Positions 10,066 to 21,059 of a stretch of DNA of 64,000 nt are shown here, one piece after another. The position numbers and the translations under genes are program-made. The DNA lies in assembly GCA_030220185.1 (NCBI GenBank), contig JASPKZ010004202.1:4026001-4090000 (forward strand). Direction: 5' to 3'. Source of the DNA: Diploptera punctata. Lineage: Eukaryota > Arthropoda > Insecta > Blattodea > Blaberidae. The stretch's first letter is position 1, and each line of letters opens with the position of its first letter. The notes below the pieces were generated by a model. That model did not search any database and was not told the origin of the DNA. It worked only from the letters and a program-made list of their open reading frames with translations.

Positions 10066-10598
10066 TCAAGCCGTGAAATTACGAGCTTCGTCGGACCTCT
10101 TATAATCTCCATAAGTAGCCATGAAATTTGTTATCAGAAGGAATGTTCCGCTAAGAGTGCGGAGTAATTCCTTCAATTCAGGATCTTTATTATATCCATA
10201 TTTATAAACATACTTTTGAAATTTATTCGCGGAGTCTTCCCAGAGTGTGAGAGGTCCGATATCCTCAATATCTAGGTCCATAGACCTGTCAGATTTTGGC
10301 ATAGCAGCCATCGTACTACTACTACTACTAATGGTGGCAATGCTAATTGCATTGCCCATTGTGCTACATACTGGAACCTCAATTGTGGCTCCTTGGTAGC
10401 CAAATTCCATAAGTGTGTGTCTATATGGAGCTGTAATTCACTTAGCTCAAGCATATTGTACGGCATTGGTGTTTTAGCCGTAATTTGGACAGGATATGGT
10501 TGAGATGAGGAGTTATCCTTACTAGAGCAGGGCATCGTAAACCACGCACGCCGGACAAGCAGAGAGTCCGAAAGCCGGCAGCGCGGAATGAGCCACAC
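10066..10598 (-). pseudogene. Jockey-type LINE ORF1 N-terminal part and leader
   Basis: The frame 10410-10066 reads MEFGYQGATIEVPVCSTMGN to RSDEARNFTA, with a serine run (SSSSS), and stops 28 bases before the zinc-knuckle frame. The upstream part (about 10440-10598) contains a block also found after the RT end at 14660-14760, around GCCGGCTTTCGGACTCTCTG on the sense strand. Confidence 0.6.
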
Positions 10599-10637
10599 TA
10601 CTCTAGCTTTTTAACAGCACTCATCTCATTGGGGCCA

Positions 10638-11290
10638 TCAACTAACTTGGGAAAATATGCTTCGGTGGACATCACGTTGTTGTAGCATATGTCCTATATT
10701 GCTAACAATTGGGTTTGTGTGATTTATGATACCATTATAGATGTTGATCACATCTTGCTCAATTGTAGTCCCAATATAGGGCATCTGTGCATGGTTGTGT
10801 AGGTCTGCGATCCTAGTGTACATTGGAGCCGAAAATATAATTTTGAGACATTTATTTTGTATGATCTGAACTTTTCTTTTGTGACAGGCAGCGAGGATAC
10901 TCCAGGCCTCACAGCCATACAACAACATGCTGCGGATCACAGCTTTGTATAGTGTAAGCTTGATCCTGATGGTAAGCGTACGAGACTTGAAAAATGGATA
11001 TAAGATAGCAATTGCTGCATTAGATTTATGAATTAGATGCCGAATATGCATTTGGAATGTAAGCTTGGAGTCAAGATGGACTCCTAGATACTTGACTGAA
11101 TCCTCGCAGCGGAGTTGTGCTCCTAGAGAGAGTTGGACGGGAGGACGTCTGTGGGTTTTCCGAAACAAAACTACTTTAGTTTTGTTAACATTAAGTTGGA
11201 TATTCCACAGATGTAGCCAGGTAAGGGTGTTGTTTAGGGCTGTTTGGATGTAGTGGATGCGTAAGCAGCCATCGTGCTTGGTAAGACCAA
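10638..11290 (-). pseudogene. Jockey-type LINE RT, thumb and C-terminus
   Basis: Reading NVNKTKVVLFRKTHRR, then DSVKYLGVHLDSKLTFQMHI, LYKAVIRSMLLYGCEAWS and VQIIQNKCLKIIFSAP. This is the end of a jockey-clade pol. On the minus strand it lies upstream of the ORF1 at 10410-9111, the reverse of the ORF1-ORF2 order within a single element, so the two parts probably come from two copies in the same orientation. Confidence 0.82.
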
Positions 11291-11676
11291 GACTTAGTTC
11301 AGGTTACTATACACAAATACACTAAACACTTGTCACCACACGCTAAGATTATATATAGCACAATAATAATTGTATCACACCACCACCTACCTGATATCAC
11401 TTCACTCGGATTTTATTTAGGAAAAACACAAAAAAAAACACCAAGTGTTAGGGCCAACGCCCTAACGAGGAATTTGCTAGCCACTTGAGAACCCGCGTAT
11501 ATGATTGGCTAATACGATACACTGAAAAATAATAGTAGCCAATCACAACACACGAAGACTACAAGCCACCGTCAAATTATTGATTTTTCCCTTGCAGCAC
11601 TACGAAGACGTAGATGTCATGGTAGACTGCTAAGCAGACAATCAATGTAGCCGTGATCCACACCAGTACGTAATTA
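11291..11676. other. Unassigned sequence
   Basis: Includes a short hairpin (GTTAGGGC...GCCCTAAC at about 11447-11466) and an A-run. No gene is recognised. Confidence 0.5.
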
Positions 11677-12700
11677 TAATAATAATAATGCTTTATTTTA
11701 GCTGGGAGAGTTAAGGCCATAAGGCCTTCTCTTCCACTCAACCAGCGAATAGTAAAATTATACAAAAAATTACATACATATTACAATTTTAAGATATTAA
11801 GAGACAGACTAAACAAAATACAAAGATGATGTGATCTAATACTAGCTAATACTAACAAAAACATAGAATATAATAAAATGCAAATTATGTAAAATAAAGT
11901 AAGTAGCTTCCTAGATGATTATTAATGGAATGCTCTATATAGTTGTTATACAGTTAATGTTTTCATTGTGTCGAACTTGAGATATCAGTTAATTTGGATT
12001 TAAATAATGATAGCGATTGACAGTCCCTGACATGACTGGGAAGTGAGTTCCATGCTCTAGTCATAGATATTGTGTAAGATTCAGAGTATAGACAGGTCCT
12101 GTCTTGTGGTATCAAAAGTAAAGAAGAGTCTTGTGATCTTGTTCCTAAATTGTGATGAGCCGATAAATTTTGAAAACGTGTTGCTAAATAACTTGGTAAA
12201 TATGTGAGCAGAATTTGGAATAGTAAGGTATGTGAATGTAAAGTTCTTCTGTCATTTAGGCGTAGCCATGATAAGGCCTGAAATGAAGGAGACACGTGGT
12301 CATAACGACGGTGATTGAATATAAATCGAATGCACGCATTATGAGCACGCTGTAGTCTGTCAGATAGATCAGTTGTCAGATTAGTCAGTAATATGTCGCA
12401 GTAGTCGAAGTGTGGCATTATAAGAGTCTGTACAAGTATTTGTTTTAATTTTGTAGGAAGGAAGTTTTTAAAACTATTTAGGGAGTGAAGAATTGAGAAC
12501 ATTTTCTTGCAGGTATTATTCACCTGGATTTTCCAGTCTAGGTGTTGGTCCATGCAGATACCCAGATTTTTTACTACTGAGTTGTAGGGGATGTTTTTGT
12601 CATTTAGGAGAATGGTAGGGATATTTTCGTAATTTATAATGTTTTGGATTCGCCGATGTCCTATAATTATGCACTGAATTATCATGAACAAAATGTAGCA
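11677..12700 (-). pseudogene. CR1/jockey-type LINE, C-terminal ORF and 3' UTR (family CR1x, copy 2)
   Basis: The frame (12748-11963) reads SVVKNLGICMDQHLDWKIQV, FDYCDILLTNL, LQRAHNACIRFIFNHRRYDHV, WLRLNDRRTLHSHTLLFQIL and ends AWNSLPSHVRDCQSLSLFKS, the classic end of CR1/jockey pol. The 3' UTR shares its terminal block with copy 1 at 1-817, but this copy ends in an ATT tail (11677-11690) rather than TCTAA. Confidence 0.85.
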
Positions 12701-12748
12701 TGATGTTCTCACTACGAAGTCTGATCTCAGTATATGCATACCAAACAT

Positions 12749-13080
12749 GGCGATTGCTAGTCAGTTTTTAATTTCAGATTTCAGGTAAACCTTCTCTTGT
12801 AATTGTTGGATTTCGCTCATTTTTAGCTTATGCCTAATTCGATTGATTTTAATAGGATATACCTAGTTTCGTTGTGAAACATCGAAAATTGTGACCGCCA
12901 GATCGATTTTTAAACTTTCACTTCATGTGAGTTCCTACATGTAATGGTTTTAAAGGGTCCAGTTGTGAATCTAAACCATCCACGGACCCACTCAAACACA
13001 CGCAAATTCATCAGAATCGGTCCAGTCTTTTAGGAGGAGTTGAGTGCCAAACACACGTACAGAAGAATTATATATATATA
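12749..13080 (-). mobile_element. Helitron-like element, partial
   Basis: Inverted, diverged copy of 5850-6170: GAGTGGGTCC, TGGATGGTTTAGATTCACAA and ATTTTCGATGTTTCACAACG are shared. The hairpin/CTAG 3' end is missing because a CR1 LINE joins at about 12748. The left side ends in a TA run next to an RTEa tail. Confidence 0.6.
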
Positions 13081-13958
13081 CTTACTTACTTACTCACTGG
13101 CACTATCGAACCCGTAGGTTCATGGCCGCGCGGACATAAGCTCTCCATACATCCCTATCCTGAGCTAATCCTTTCCAATCATTCCCTGTATAATCTACTT
13201 CCCTCAAATCATAGTTAATGTTATTCTCCCACCTCATTCTTGGTCTACCAACTGGGCGTTTTCCCTCTGGCTTTCCTACAAGAAGCCTCCATGCAAGTCT
13301 TTCATTCCCCATACATGCAACATGTCCTGCCCATCGCAGTCTACGAGACTTGACTGTTCTTATTATATCTGGCTTCCTATAAAGACCATGTAGTTCATTG
13401 TTATGTAGTCTTCTCCATTCACCTGTCTGTTCATCTCTCTTTGGTCCAAAAATTTTCCTAAGAACTTTATTCTCAAATGCCTGTAATCTCATTTCCTCCC
13501 TTAAAGTAAGAGTCCATGTTTCGCACCCATATAATATAACTGGTAGAATAATTGTTTTATATATTTTCAGTTTAACGTTTTTTGAAAGGAGTTGGGACAT
13601 CAAGAGTCTCTGCAATGCATAATAGCACGCATTTCCAGAATTGAGCCTATGTTTAATTTCTTTGTGAGCCTATGTTTAATTTCTTTGTGCATCTCATTCC
13701 TATTTGTGATTATTGTTCCTAGGTATTTGAATTCAGCCACTTCCTCAAAATTTCCCTCATTTGTCATTAGCTGTCCATTTCCATTATATAATGTATTTCT
13801 ACGTGTGACCATATATTTAGTTTTATTGATATTTACTTCCAGTCCTAAGTTCTTAGTATTACTCAATAGTGTGTGTGTGTTGTCCTTTAGTTTCTCCTCA
13901 CTATCGGCCAACAATACTACATCATCAGCATAAACTAACAGTTTATTAATACTTTATA
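13081..13958 (-). pseudogene. RTEa LINE, RT C-terminal half (reference copy for the family)
   Basis: Antisense reading in two frames. 13914-13600: LADSEEKLKDNTHTLLSNTK, INKTKYMVTRRN, EVAEFKYLGTIITNRNEMHK. 13615-13103: QRLLMSQLLSKNVKLKIYKT, ILPVILYGCETWTLTLREE, ENKVLRKIFGPKRDEQTGEW, LRWAGHVACMGNERLAWRLL, ending WRAYVRAAMNLRVR. This is the post-palm region of an RTE-like LINE; the GHVARM block is typical of the group. The 3' end is a (CTTA)n tail at 13081-13096 as seen on the + strand. A 23-bp tandem duplication (13643-13665, 13666-13688) breaks the frame. The copy starts only ~60 bp before the CARP exon. Confidence 0.87.
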
Positions 13959-14019
13959 AATATGAAGAATATTTGTTTGGTGCCAAATTGTAATGAAGAA
14001 TTTCTTTGTTTGGTTATAG

Positions 14020-14211
14020 GTTAGCGGGACTCTCCAAAACACCGGGCAGACGCTGGTGTTCCGAGTAGATAAGGACACAAAACATCATGTGAACATCTCG
14101 GGAGGACCCCTTGCTTATCGATACCAGTTCGAAGAAATATACATTCACTATGGAACAAAAGATCATCAAGGTTCCGAACATCGTATCCACGGATACTCCT
14201 TCCCTGGAGAG
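14020..14211 (+). CDS. Internal exon of carbonic anhydrase-related protein (CA10/CA11-like)
   Basis: The 64-codon exon runs from VSGTLQNTGQ to IHGYSFPGE, with an AG acceptor (14018-14019) and a GTAAGT donor at 14212. Both boundaries are in phase 0. The segment matches the alpha-carbonic anhydrase fold around the first two zinc ligands: SGGPLAYRYQFEEIYIHYG, then GSEH. In catalytic enzymes the stretch is F-H-F-H-W-G; here the first ligand is Tyr (EEIYIHYG) while the second His is kept. This is the state expected of CARPs, which are secreted or neuronal-surface proteins without CO2 hydration activity (family knowledge). The next exon continues the fold without a gap. The exon is flanked within about 65 bases on both sides by LINE sequence. 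Upstream exons were not found in the window. The call as CARP is firm; CA10 versus CA11 is not resolvable, since insects have their own CARP paralogues. Confidence 0.93.
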
Positions 14212-14279
14212 GTAAGTAGTGCATTCTCTGTCTGTCGGGCACTTCTAGTAAGCTAATGCTGCTATTACACTTTTATATC

Positions 14280-14966
14280 CATTTTTCAAGTCGCCTACGC
14301 TATCTACTAGGATCAAGCTAACACTATATCAAGCTGCGATCCGCAGCATGTTGCTGTATGGATGTGAAGCCTGGAGCATCCTCGCTGCTGGCCATGAGAA
14401 AAAAGTGCAAATCATACAAAATAAATTCTTAAAAATCATATTTTCGGCACCATTACGCACGAGGGTCACAGTGCTTCACAATCTGGCACAGATGCCCTAT
14501 GATTGCTGATACAATTGAATATAGAGTCATGAATATGTTTCGACATATTGAAAATCATGAAAATCCAATTGTTCGCAATATAGGGTATATGCTACAGCGA
14601 CGTGCTGTACACCGAAACATATTTACCAGAGACCCCGATGATGGTCCACTTCCATGATATGTGTGCTGGATTCCAGCTAGAGTAGAGTGGCTCACTCCAC
14701 GCCGCCGGCTTTCGGACTCTCTGCTTGTCCGGCGACGTGGTTTATGATGACCCTGCTCTGGTGAGGGACCATCCTCATATCATCCATACCTGCTACGGTT
14801 ACTCCGGCTGAACACATAAGCCGCGAGACACGCAAGGGCTAAGAAACTAAACCCTTACTGAAGAGACGCAATGGTGTTTGGCCGCCAAGGGACCTCAACT
14901 GGTTCCCAAGAAGCGGCGCACTGGGCAATGCTGGTCATTGCCACCTATCAGTCAGTCAGTCACTTC
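14280..14966 (+). pseudogene. Jockey-type LINE, RT end and 3' UTR with TCAG tail
   Basis: Reading IKLTLYQAAIRSMLLYGCEA, then VQIIQNKFLKIIFSAP, similar to 11290-10638. The 3' UTR from about 14640 shares a block around GCCGGCTTTCGGACTCTCTG with the leader region at 10500-10590. The element ends in (TCAG)n at about 14948-14961. It starts ~70 bp after the CARP exon. Confidence 0.8.
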
Positions 14967-15305
14967 TAGTGTTTAAAGCAATTGAATCAGTCATTTCGAA
15001 AAGGGGTCATCTACAGCTGATCAAATTTTATACGAGAGGGAAAAAACTGATTCAACTTGTTCAGGATAAAGCATTGAATCTCAAATTGCTACTGAATAAA
15101 GTCAGAAAGCGGTAAAGAAATAGTGTAGTTGACCCATTCTCACGTGGAAACGATGGAAGTAGATATGGAATAATGAAAGAAGTGAATTTCAGAAAAATTG
15201 GAGATGATCCCTTTTTGAAATGACTCATTCAGTTATAGTATTTGCATGAACTCTAAATATATTAAAAACTGCGCTGCATCCGAAATAAAATTAATTACAC
15301 CGTAT
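14967..15305. other. Unassigned sequence
   Basis: No gene or repeat family is recognised. Confidence 0.45.
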
Positions 15306-16200
15306 TCCCAATATGCTATTATGCATTACAGGGATTCTTGTCGTCCCAACTTCCCTCAAAAAACGTTAAATTACAAATATATAAAACTATTATTCTCCCA
15401 GTTACATTATATGATTGCAAAACATGGACTCTTACTTTAAGGGAGGAAAGGATATTATGAGTATTTGAGAATAAAGTTCTTAGGAAAATTTCTGGACCAA
15501 AGAGAGATGAACAGACAGGTGAATGGAGAAGACCACACAACAGTGAACTACATGGTCTTTATAGGAAGCCAGATATAATAAGAACAGTTAAGTCTCGTAG
15601 ACTCCGATAGGCAGGACATGTAGCACGAATGGGGAGTGAAAGTCATACATGAAAACTTCTGTAGGATAACCAGAGGGAAGACGCCCAGTTGGTAGACCAA
15701 GAATGAGGTTGGAGAATAACATTAAACATGATTTGAGGGAAGTAGATTATAAAGGGGAACACATCGTAGCGTAGTGGTTCAGGCAGTGCGCTACAAACCG
15801 AAAGGTAGAGGGTTCGAGTCCCGGTGGGGTTAGGATTTTTAAACTGACTCAAATCTTCTGGTGGCACCATGACTTTGGAGTCGAATCAGCCTCTAACGGA
15901 AATGAGTACCAGACGCTTGTTCTTGGGGTAAAGGTGGCCGTCAAGCAGGGCTGACAACCCGGCTGACATCAAGTGCCGATTGTCTTTATTAAAAGTGGGA
16001 GCCTTAACCTCTTACCACCCCAAGGGTCTGCTATGGCCTGTAGTGGGATCACTTTACCTTCGCTCTTACAATTAGATTATACGAAAATGATTGGAAAACA
16101 TTAACTCAGGATAGGAATGAATGGAGAGCTTATGTCCGCGCTATCATGATCCTAGGGGTTCGATAATGCCAGTGAGTTAGTTAGTTAGTTAGTTAGCTAC
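15306..16200 (+). pseudogene. RTEa LINE split by a SINE-A insertion
   Basis: The part before the SINE runs from the CYYALQ region (15306) to REVDY (15751); the remainder is at 16073-16200. Several stops and frameshifts are present. The 3' tail is (GTTA)n, 16173-16198, unlike the GTAA tail of other copies. Confidence 0.83.
15752..16072 (+). mobile_element. SINE-A inserted in RTEa, with 9-bp TSD
   Basis: tRNA-like head (GTAGCGTAGTGG, GGTTCGAGTCC) and SINE-A body, flanked by TAGATTATA at 15743-15751 and 16073-16081. The flanks rejoin to the LINE consensus. Confidence 0.9.
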
Positions 16201-16213
16201 AGTAATCTAATAT

Positions 16214-16611
16214 CTTGTAAGCCCATGTTTCCCTTAACAGAGATTTAGGCGCTCTCCCCCTACAGGGAAGAATTTGAACCATACTAATTTAGTTACACTT
16301 GTTTTCGTATAGATGTTATTGGAGTGGTCCCTGGTCAGCGTTCCGCCTCATACTGACATCTAGGAAACCAAGGTAGTACTAGGACGGGAAAATTCGGTAA
16401 ATTTTGCTTAGATGCCTTTTCATTCAGGCTTAAGGATCTTTTACGAGCCTGAAAATCTTCAGACTCGGGACCCACGGCTTAAAGTCCCTCCCGGAGGACT
16501 TGCTCCTTGGATTTTTCCATCCTAAAAAAAATCCATCGATCCCGGCCGGGTTTGAACCCTCGACCCTCGGGAGCAGAGGCAAGGAGCATAACCACTAGTC
16601 CACCGCGGCCG
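16214..16611 (-). mobile_element. SINE-B, full length, with 11-bp TSD
   Basis: Complete head-to-tail SINE-B in antisense: 3' block at the left, tRNA-like head at the right (complement of GGTTCAAACCC and GACTAGTGGTTATGC). Flanked by TAATCTAATAT at 16203-16213 and 16615-16625. Confidence 0.9.
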
Positions 16612-16625
16612 AATTAATCTAATAT

Positions 16626-17235
16626 TAAAGCTAATTTTAAGAATAGTATAAGAAACCCATGAGGTGTAAAATCAGTATTAATAACAGTATAATACAACAG
16701 GTGAACAATTTTAATGATTTAGGATGCAACGTATCATACTGCCAGAAGGAAGATATTAATATTAAATTAAATAGATTTTACAGAATGTGTGGCACTATAA
16801 GACGGACACTGCAAAATAAAACTTTGAGGAGCACACAACTAAAATTCTACAAAATTATGGCAGTGCCTGTCTTAACATATGCAAGTGAAAATTGGACTCT
16901 TAACCGTTCAGACAGAAGGAAAATAGAAACTGCAGAAATGAAGTTCCTACGTTCAGTAGCAGGTGTGACAATTTTGGACAAGAAAAGAAGTGAGGATATT
17001 AGGAAGGACTTAAATATTTTCAATTTAACAAATAGAATTGACAACATGAGAAACAACTGGTATGAACATGTCAAGAGAATGCCTACAGATAGAATCCCTC
17101 AGCTGTTACTAAAGTACAAACCAATAGGACATAGAAATGTTGGACGCCCATTTACTAGAAGGGAGCATTCATTAAATCCCACTTGATGTGAAAACAGGTC
17201 AAAAGGCCTAATTTTCATGAAGAAGAAGAAGTATA
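16626..17235 (+). pseudogene. LINE-b, C-terminal part
   Basis: The 175-codon frame (16659-17186) reads IQQVNNFNDLGCNVSY, FYKIMAVPVLTYASENWTL, IETAEMKFLRSVAGVTILDK, SEDIRKDLNIFNLTNRID, ending in VGRPFTRREHS. The 3' end has a GAAGAAGAAG tail (about 17220-17231). Confidence 0.8.
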
Positions 17236-17980
17236 AGAAACCCCAACCAGTTTAAGGAAGAGCCACCCTGGTAACTCATAGTATTTTTAATAGGAGCACC
17301 AAATATGGATCTGATTCGTTACTGTCTGATATAAATGACTCGGTTAGGATGCCTTCATTCGGCCATAAGCATTAAGTTCTCGAAGGGGGGAGTAATTGAT
17401 TTGGTTATTTTATATTCATGAATTTAAAATAGCAAGAGAGATATGGAATTGAATGATAATGAAGAAATGGACCAAGCGCATACATATATGACACTTTACA
17501 TGTGGCAAGAAATTCTCCTTCTCAAGTCTTGCCCCCCCCTCTCTCTCTCTCTCTCAAACACACACACTCTCTCTCTGTCTCTCTCTCTCTTTCTCTCTCT
17601 GCCCCAAGTTCAAATATATCTGATGGTTTAGCCATAGTATTGGATGGTCAGGCAAGCCAAGCATGAGACAAGGAAGAGAGTTCTGCTATTTGCCACTAAA
17701 AACCCAGAGAGTTCTCTCTCCTATCCCACACATATCCAATGCGATCGCGCGTCCTGAATTTTAACGAGTAACCCCCCCCCCCTCTCTCTCACTTCAATTA
17801 GACCTCCCGTAGCAATCAAGATAAGAGGTCTGCTCGGCAGACCAATGCTTCGATCGCTCCTTCACGATTATATCCCTCGCACATTTTATGACGTTACTGT
17901 CACAACTGACGTAATGAATCGCTAATGACGTCACTCCCTATTCATTCACTCTTAATCCAGTTTTTTTTAAACAGAGCTAC
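17236..17980. other. Unassigned sequence with CT-rich tracts
   Basis: Contains pyrimidine microsatellites (CT)n at about 17538-17600 and C9 plus CTCTCTCT at about 17772-17790. An open frame across the first tract is low-complexity and not a gene. Confidence 0.6.
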
Positions 17981-18690
17981 ATGATCTTTAAGGAAACTAT
18001 ATATAATAAGAACAGTTAAGTATTGTAGACAGGACATGTGGCACGAATAGGGATTGAAAGAGGGGTATAGAAATTTCTTTAAGAAAACTAGAAGGAAAAC
18101 GCCCAGGTGGTAGACCAAGATTGAGGTGGGAGAATAACTAACTCACAGGCAATATCGAACCCGTAGGTTCATGGCCTTTAGCATGGGTTCTCTGAAGTAG
18201 TCCACGCCCGGAGAACCGAATGGGCGACTATTAGACCTCCGGAAAATTTTACCCCAGTTGAACCCATGCCCGCATTTCTTGACGGTTGTATTTTTACGGT
18301 TCCTACTTGTGAGAGAAGTTTAATTCCGACTTTATTTCTAATTCTAGGATGAGGGTATCAACCTGAACGGTTACAGGTAGGAATTTGTATTTTATTCTAT
18401 AAATAATTATTGGTAAGTGCAAACTGAAATATATTCAAACTTAAATTCTACCCCCTTAAAAATAAAACTGAAAGATCGTCACTCTTTCGACCAAGGTACT
18501 TTTTTCGTCTGGCTTATCACCTTCGAGCAGTCCGGCATGGGTAACCCTATCGGCAGCAATTCTACAGCCGGCATAGCTCTCAGGATCATTTAAGCACGCA
18601 AGCCACTCCACCACGACAAGGTAATAATACCATGGAGGGCGGAGAATAACATTAACCAAAATTTGAGGGATGTAAATTATAGAGGAGATG
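17981..18690 (+). mobile_element. Degraded RTEa fragments around an unclassified repeat
   Basis: RTEa sequence appears at 17981-18138 (+), as a short inverted 3' end at 18139-18172, and again at 18641-18690 (GAGAATAACATTAACC). Between them, about 18178-18300 matches 54397-54520 (CGCCCGGAGAACCGAATGGG, CCTCCGGAAAATTTTACCCC). The repeat has no coding content. Confidence 0.6.
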
Positions 18691-18693
18691 ATA

Positions 18694-18930
18694 CGAAAAC
18701 TTGTCGGGCGCGGTGAACTAGTGGTTATGCTCCTTGCCTCTTGTCCCGAACGTCGCGGGTTCAAACCCGACCGGGGTCGATGGATTTTTTTAGGATGGAA
18801 AAATCCAAAGAGCAAGTCCTCCGGGAGGGACTTTATGCCGTGGGTCTCAAGTCTGAAGATTTTCAGGCTCGTAAAAGGTCCTTAAGCCTGAATGAAAAGG
18901 CCTCTAAGCAAAATTTACCGATCTCAAACA
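18694..18930 (+). mobile_element. SINE-B, 3'-truncated
   Basis: Head with B-box GGTTCAAACCC and the first half of the body; it stops after the AAAATTTACC segment. Confidence 0.8.
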
Positions 18931-18934
18931 TCCT

Positions 18935-19900
18935 AGTAATCTGGTATATATCGTATTCCATGTAGTTGTGGTGAAGTGTACATAGGAACTACAAAAGAAT
19001 GATAAGTACAAGAATCTGCCCATTCTTCTCTATTCCTAGCTATCTGTCTCCATATTTTCACCTTCAGATGTCTTAAGTCTTCCTCAACCTTATCTAGCCA
19101 TCTTAGTTTCTGTCTTCCAACCGTTCTTCTTCCTTCTAAAATCCTTCTTGCTGTTCTTTCCTCCATCCTCAACACATGTCTTACCCATTCCAGGATCATT
19201 CTTCTAATATCTCCTACCAGATCTAAATCCGATCCGATCCGATTGAGGGTCTTTCCACTTTTTCAGCGGTTGCCCTTTTACCAGCCGGCTGCTGGCCCTT
19301 CACATCCACATGTGTCAATCATAGAGGTAGATGACCAACAGCCAGTGTAGGGGTGACATGTGGTTAGCATGTCGAGTCCCCCACCCGTTATAGCTGGTTC
19401 CTCAATCTGGAGCCGCTACTTATTGTAGCTACCCAATTGCCTCATGCTGGGTGGGCACCGGTCCCTTACTGGCCGAAATACCATGAGAAAATGTCTTCCC
19501 CCATGGAGACTCGAACCAGCGCAAGTCCCGTAGCTCTGCGCCAAGGCTTCCTACCTTAACCGCTCGGTTACGGCGCGGGACTACCCGATCTAAATCCCTA
19601 TATAATTCTTTCAATTCCTGGTTCGTTCTAATTCTCCACATATTTTGTTCTCGTACAGCTCCATATATCTTCCTTGGTATTTTCTATCTCATGCATTTAA
19701 TATGAGCTTATCTGATAATGTCCATATTTCGCTTCCAAACATTACTACGTATTTGTTTCAGTATTGTTTTATATGTGTTCATTTTTGCTACCTTTACTTG
19801 ACCTACTGTCCTTGACGTAAAAACTTGTTTTGCGCGATATTGCGTTTTGACGTACTTACCAGCAATTGCGACCAATTATTGAAATTTCAACTTCCTACAT
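18935..19900 (-). pseudogene. LINE C-terminal region split by a SINE-C insertion
   Basis: Antisense reading MILEWVRHVLRMEERTARRI, VGRQKLRWLDKVEEDLRHL and ARNREEWADSC (19199-18933), with upstream relics on the far side of the SINE (19598-19800, RTNQELKELYRDLDR). It is a different family from RTEa but has the same WxGHVxRM-type layout. Confidence 0.7.
19231..19586 (-). mobile_element. SINE-C (tRNA-derived), full length, with 11-bp TSD
   Basis: The tRNA-like head is at the right end (complement of GGTTAAGGTAGGAAGCC and of GGTTCGAGTCTCC); the body contains GGCTGCTGGCCC and TTATAGCTGGTTCC. Flanked by GATCTAAATCC at 19220-19230 and 19587-19597. Another copy is at 33035-33362 and a fragment at 22195-22290. 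Confidence 0.88.
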
Positions 19901-21030
19901 TTCGGCGTTGCCAACCTAAATAAGTATACTGTAATATTACATTTACACCCACGTGCGGGAAGTAAAACCACTGCCCTCTATGTATACTACGTACAATGTA
20001 TATACAGAAAATATCCAAAAGGTAGTGTTAATATACATTATACGAAACAAATCACTGCATTTTAAATGAACTGAACTTTATTTGAAACAATATAAAACAA
20101 TAAATACGTACTTGCGGCCATGTTATCAATAATTGTTCTCAAGGCCTCCTGTTGTTTAACTCATGTCGCAAAACAGTAGTCAATGACCAATCACGTTTCA
20201 ATGAATTCTGTTTTACACCAATGACAGTCGTGTTTCACCTCGCTCTTTGTCGATTTCTCTTTATCAGCTCCTGCTGTTGTGAGAAAGAAAGCTCTTCCTT
20301 TTTTAATATTCTGAACAGATTAGACCCATTATTTTTCTCCAACAAATACATTGTATATAGCAAATAATGAATAGATTCAGTGATTTTACTGAGTTGTTTA
20401 TTCAAAATATAAATGATTAACCTATAATGTTGATTATAATAGTTTGACGTGTTTATTTATTTTTCCACTAGAGTGCATTCTTACAATATTGCGATCCTAT
20501 TTGGCAATAATAATATGAACGAGTTGCAGTGAATATACATAACCTCACATTTCTAATTTGTTTTCAAACATCGCCGTTTACATAACTATATAAATATTTT
20601 AAAACACCGGTAACTATATTCAAATAATTATTTTTTAGTAAAGAGCTTAATTTTATTCGTTAAATAGTCCTAACAAATGCCACTCTTTATTTACAAATTC
20701 TCTAGATAAATTCACTCCTCACTTCGTGAGTCTTGAATTTATCGATAATTTGGAAACCACTCGTGATATTACTTATGTTAAACATTGCCCACACTGTTAA
20801 GGTTAGTAAATTGTTTATAATGAACTCAAATATTTCCAACAAAGATGTTATTATTTTACTATTATTTATTATTTTGAAAACACCATCGAGCAAAAAATAA
20901 TGTACAACACACGTTTGTGAAATGTTTTACAGAATCTCGGTAATTAAAAACCTCGTTATCGCTCGGTTTTTAAACATTTCTCCTCGATTCTGTTGAAACC
21001 ACTTCCCAACCTCGCATCGGAATGCATAGA
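19880..21030 (+). repeat. REP-1 dispersed repeat split by MITE-H copy B
   Basis: The segments 19880-20152 and 20781-21030 are together homologous to the uninterrupted sequence 62596-63110 (ACCCACGTGCGGGAAGTAAA, GCACTGCATTTTAAATGAAC and TATTTCCAACAAAGATG are shared). Non-coding; class unknown. Confidence 0.8.
20153..20780 (-). mobile_element. MITE-H, copy B, inserted in REP-1
   Basis: Antisense copy with the hairpin end at the right (about 20680-20775) and the CATGAGTTAAA end at the left. The insertion point is defined by comparison with 62866-62890. Confidence 0.8.
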
Positions 21031-21059
21031 AGCATATATTGCCCATTGTAATCCTTTCT

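Noticed and set aside
16173..16198. Telomeric TTAGG repeat
   Set aside because: The unit is GTTA/TTAG (4 bases) and is the tail of an RTEa copy.
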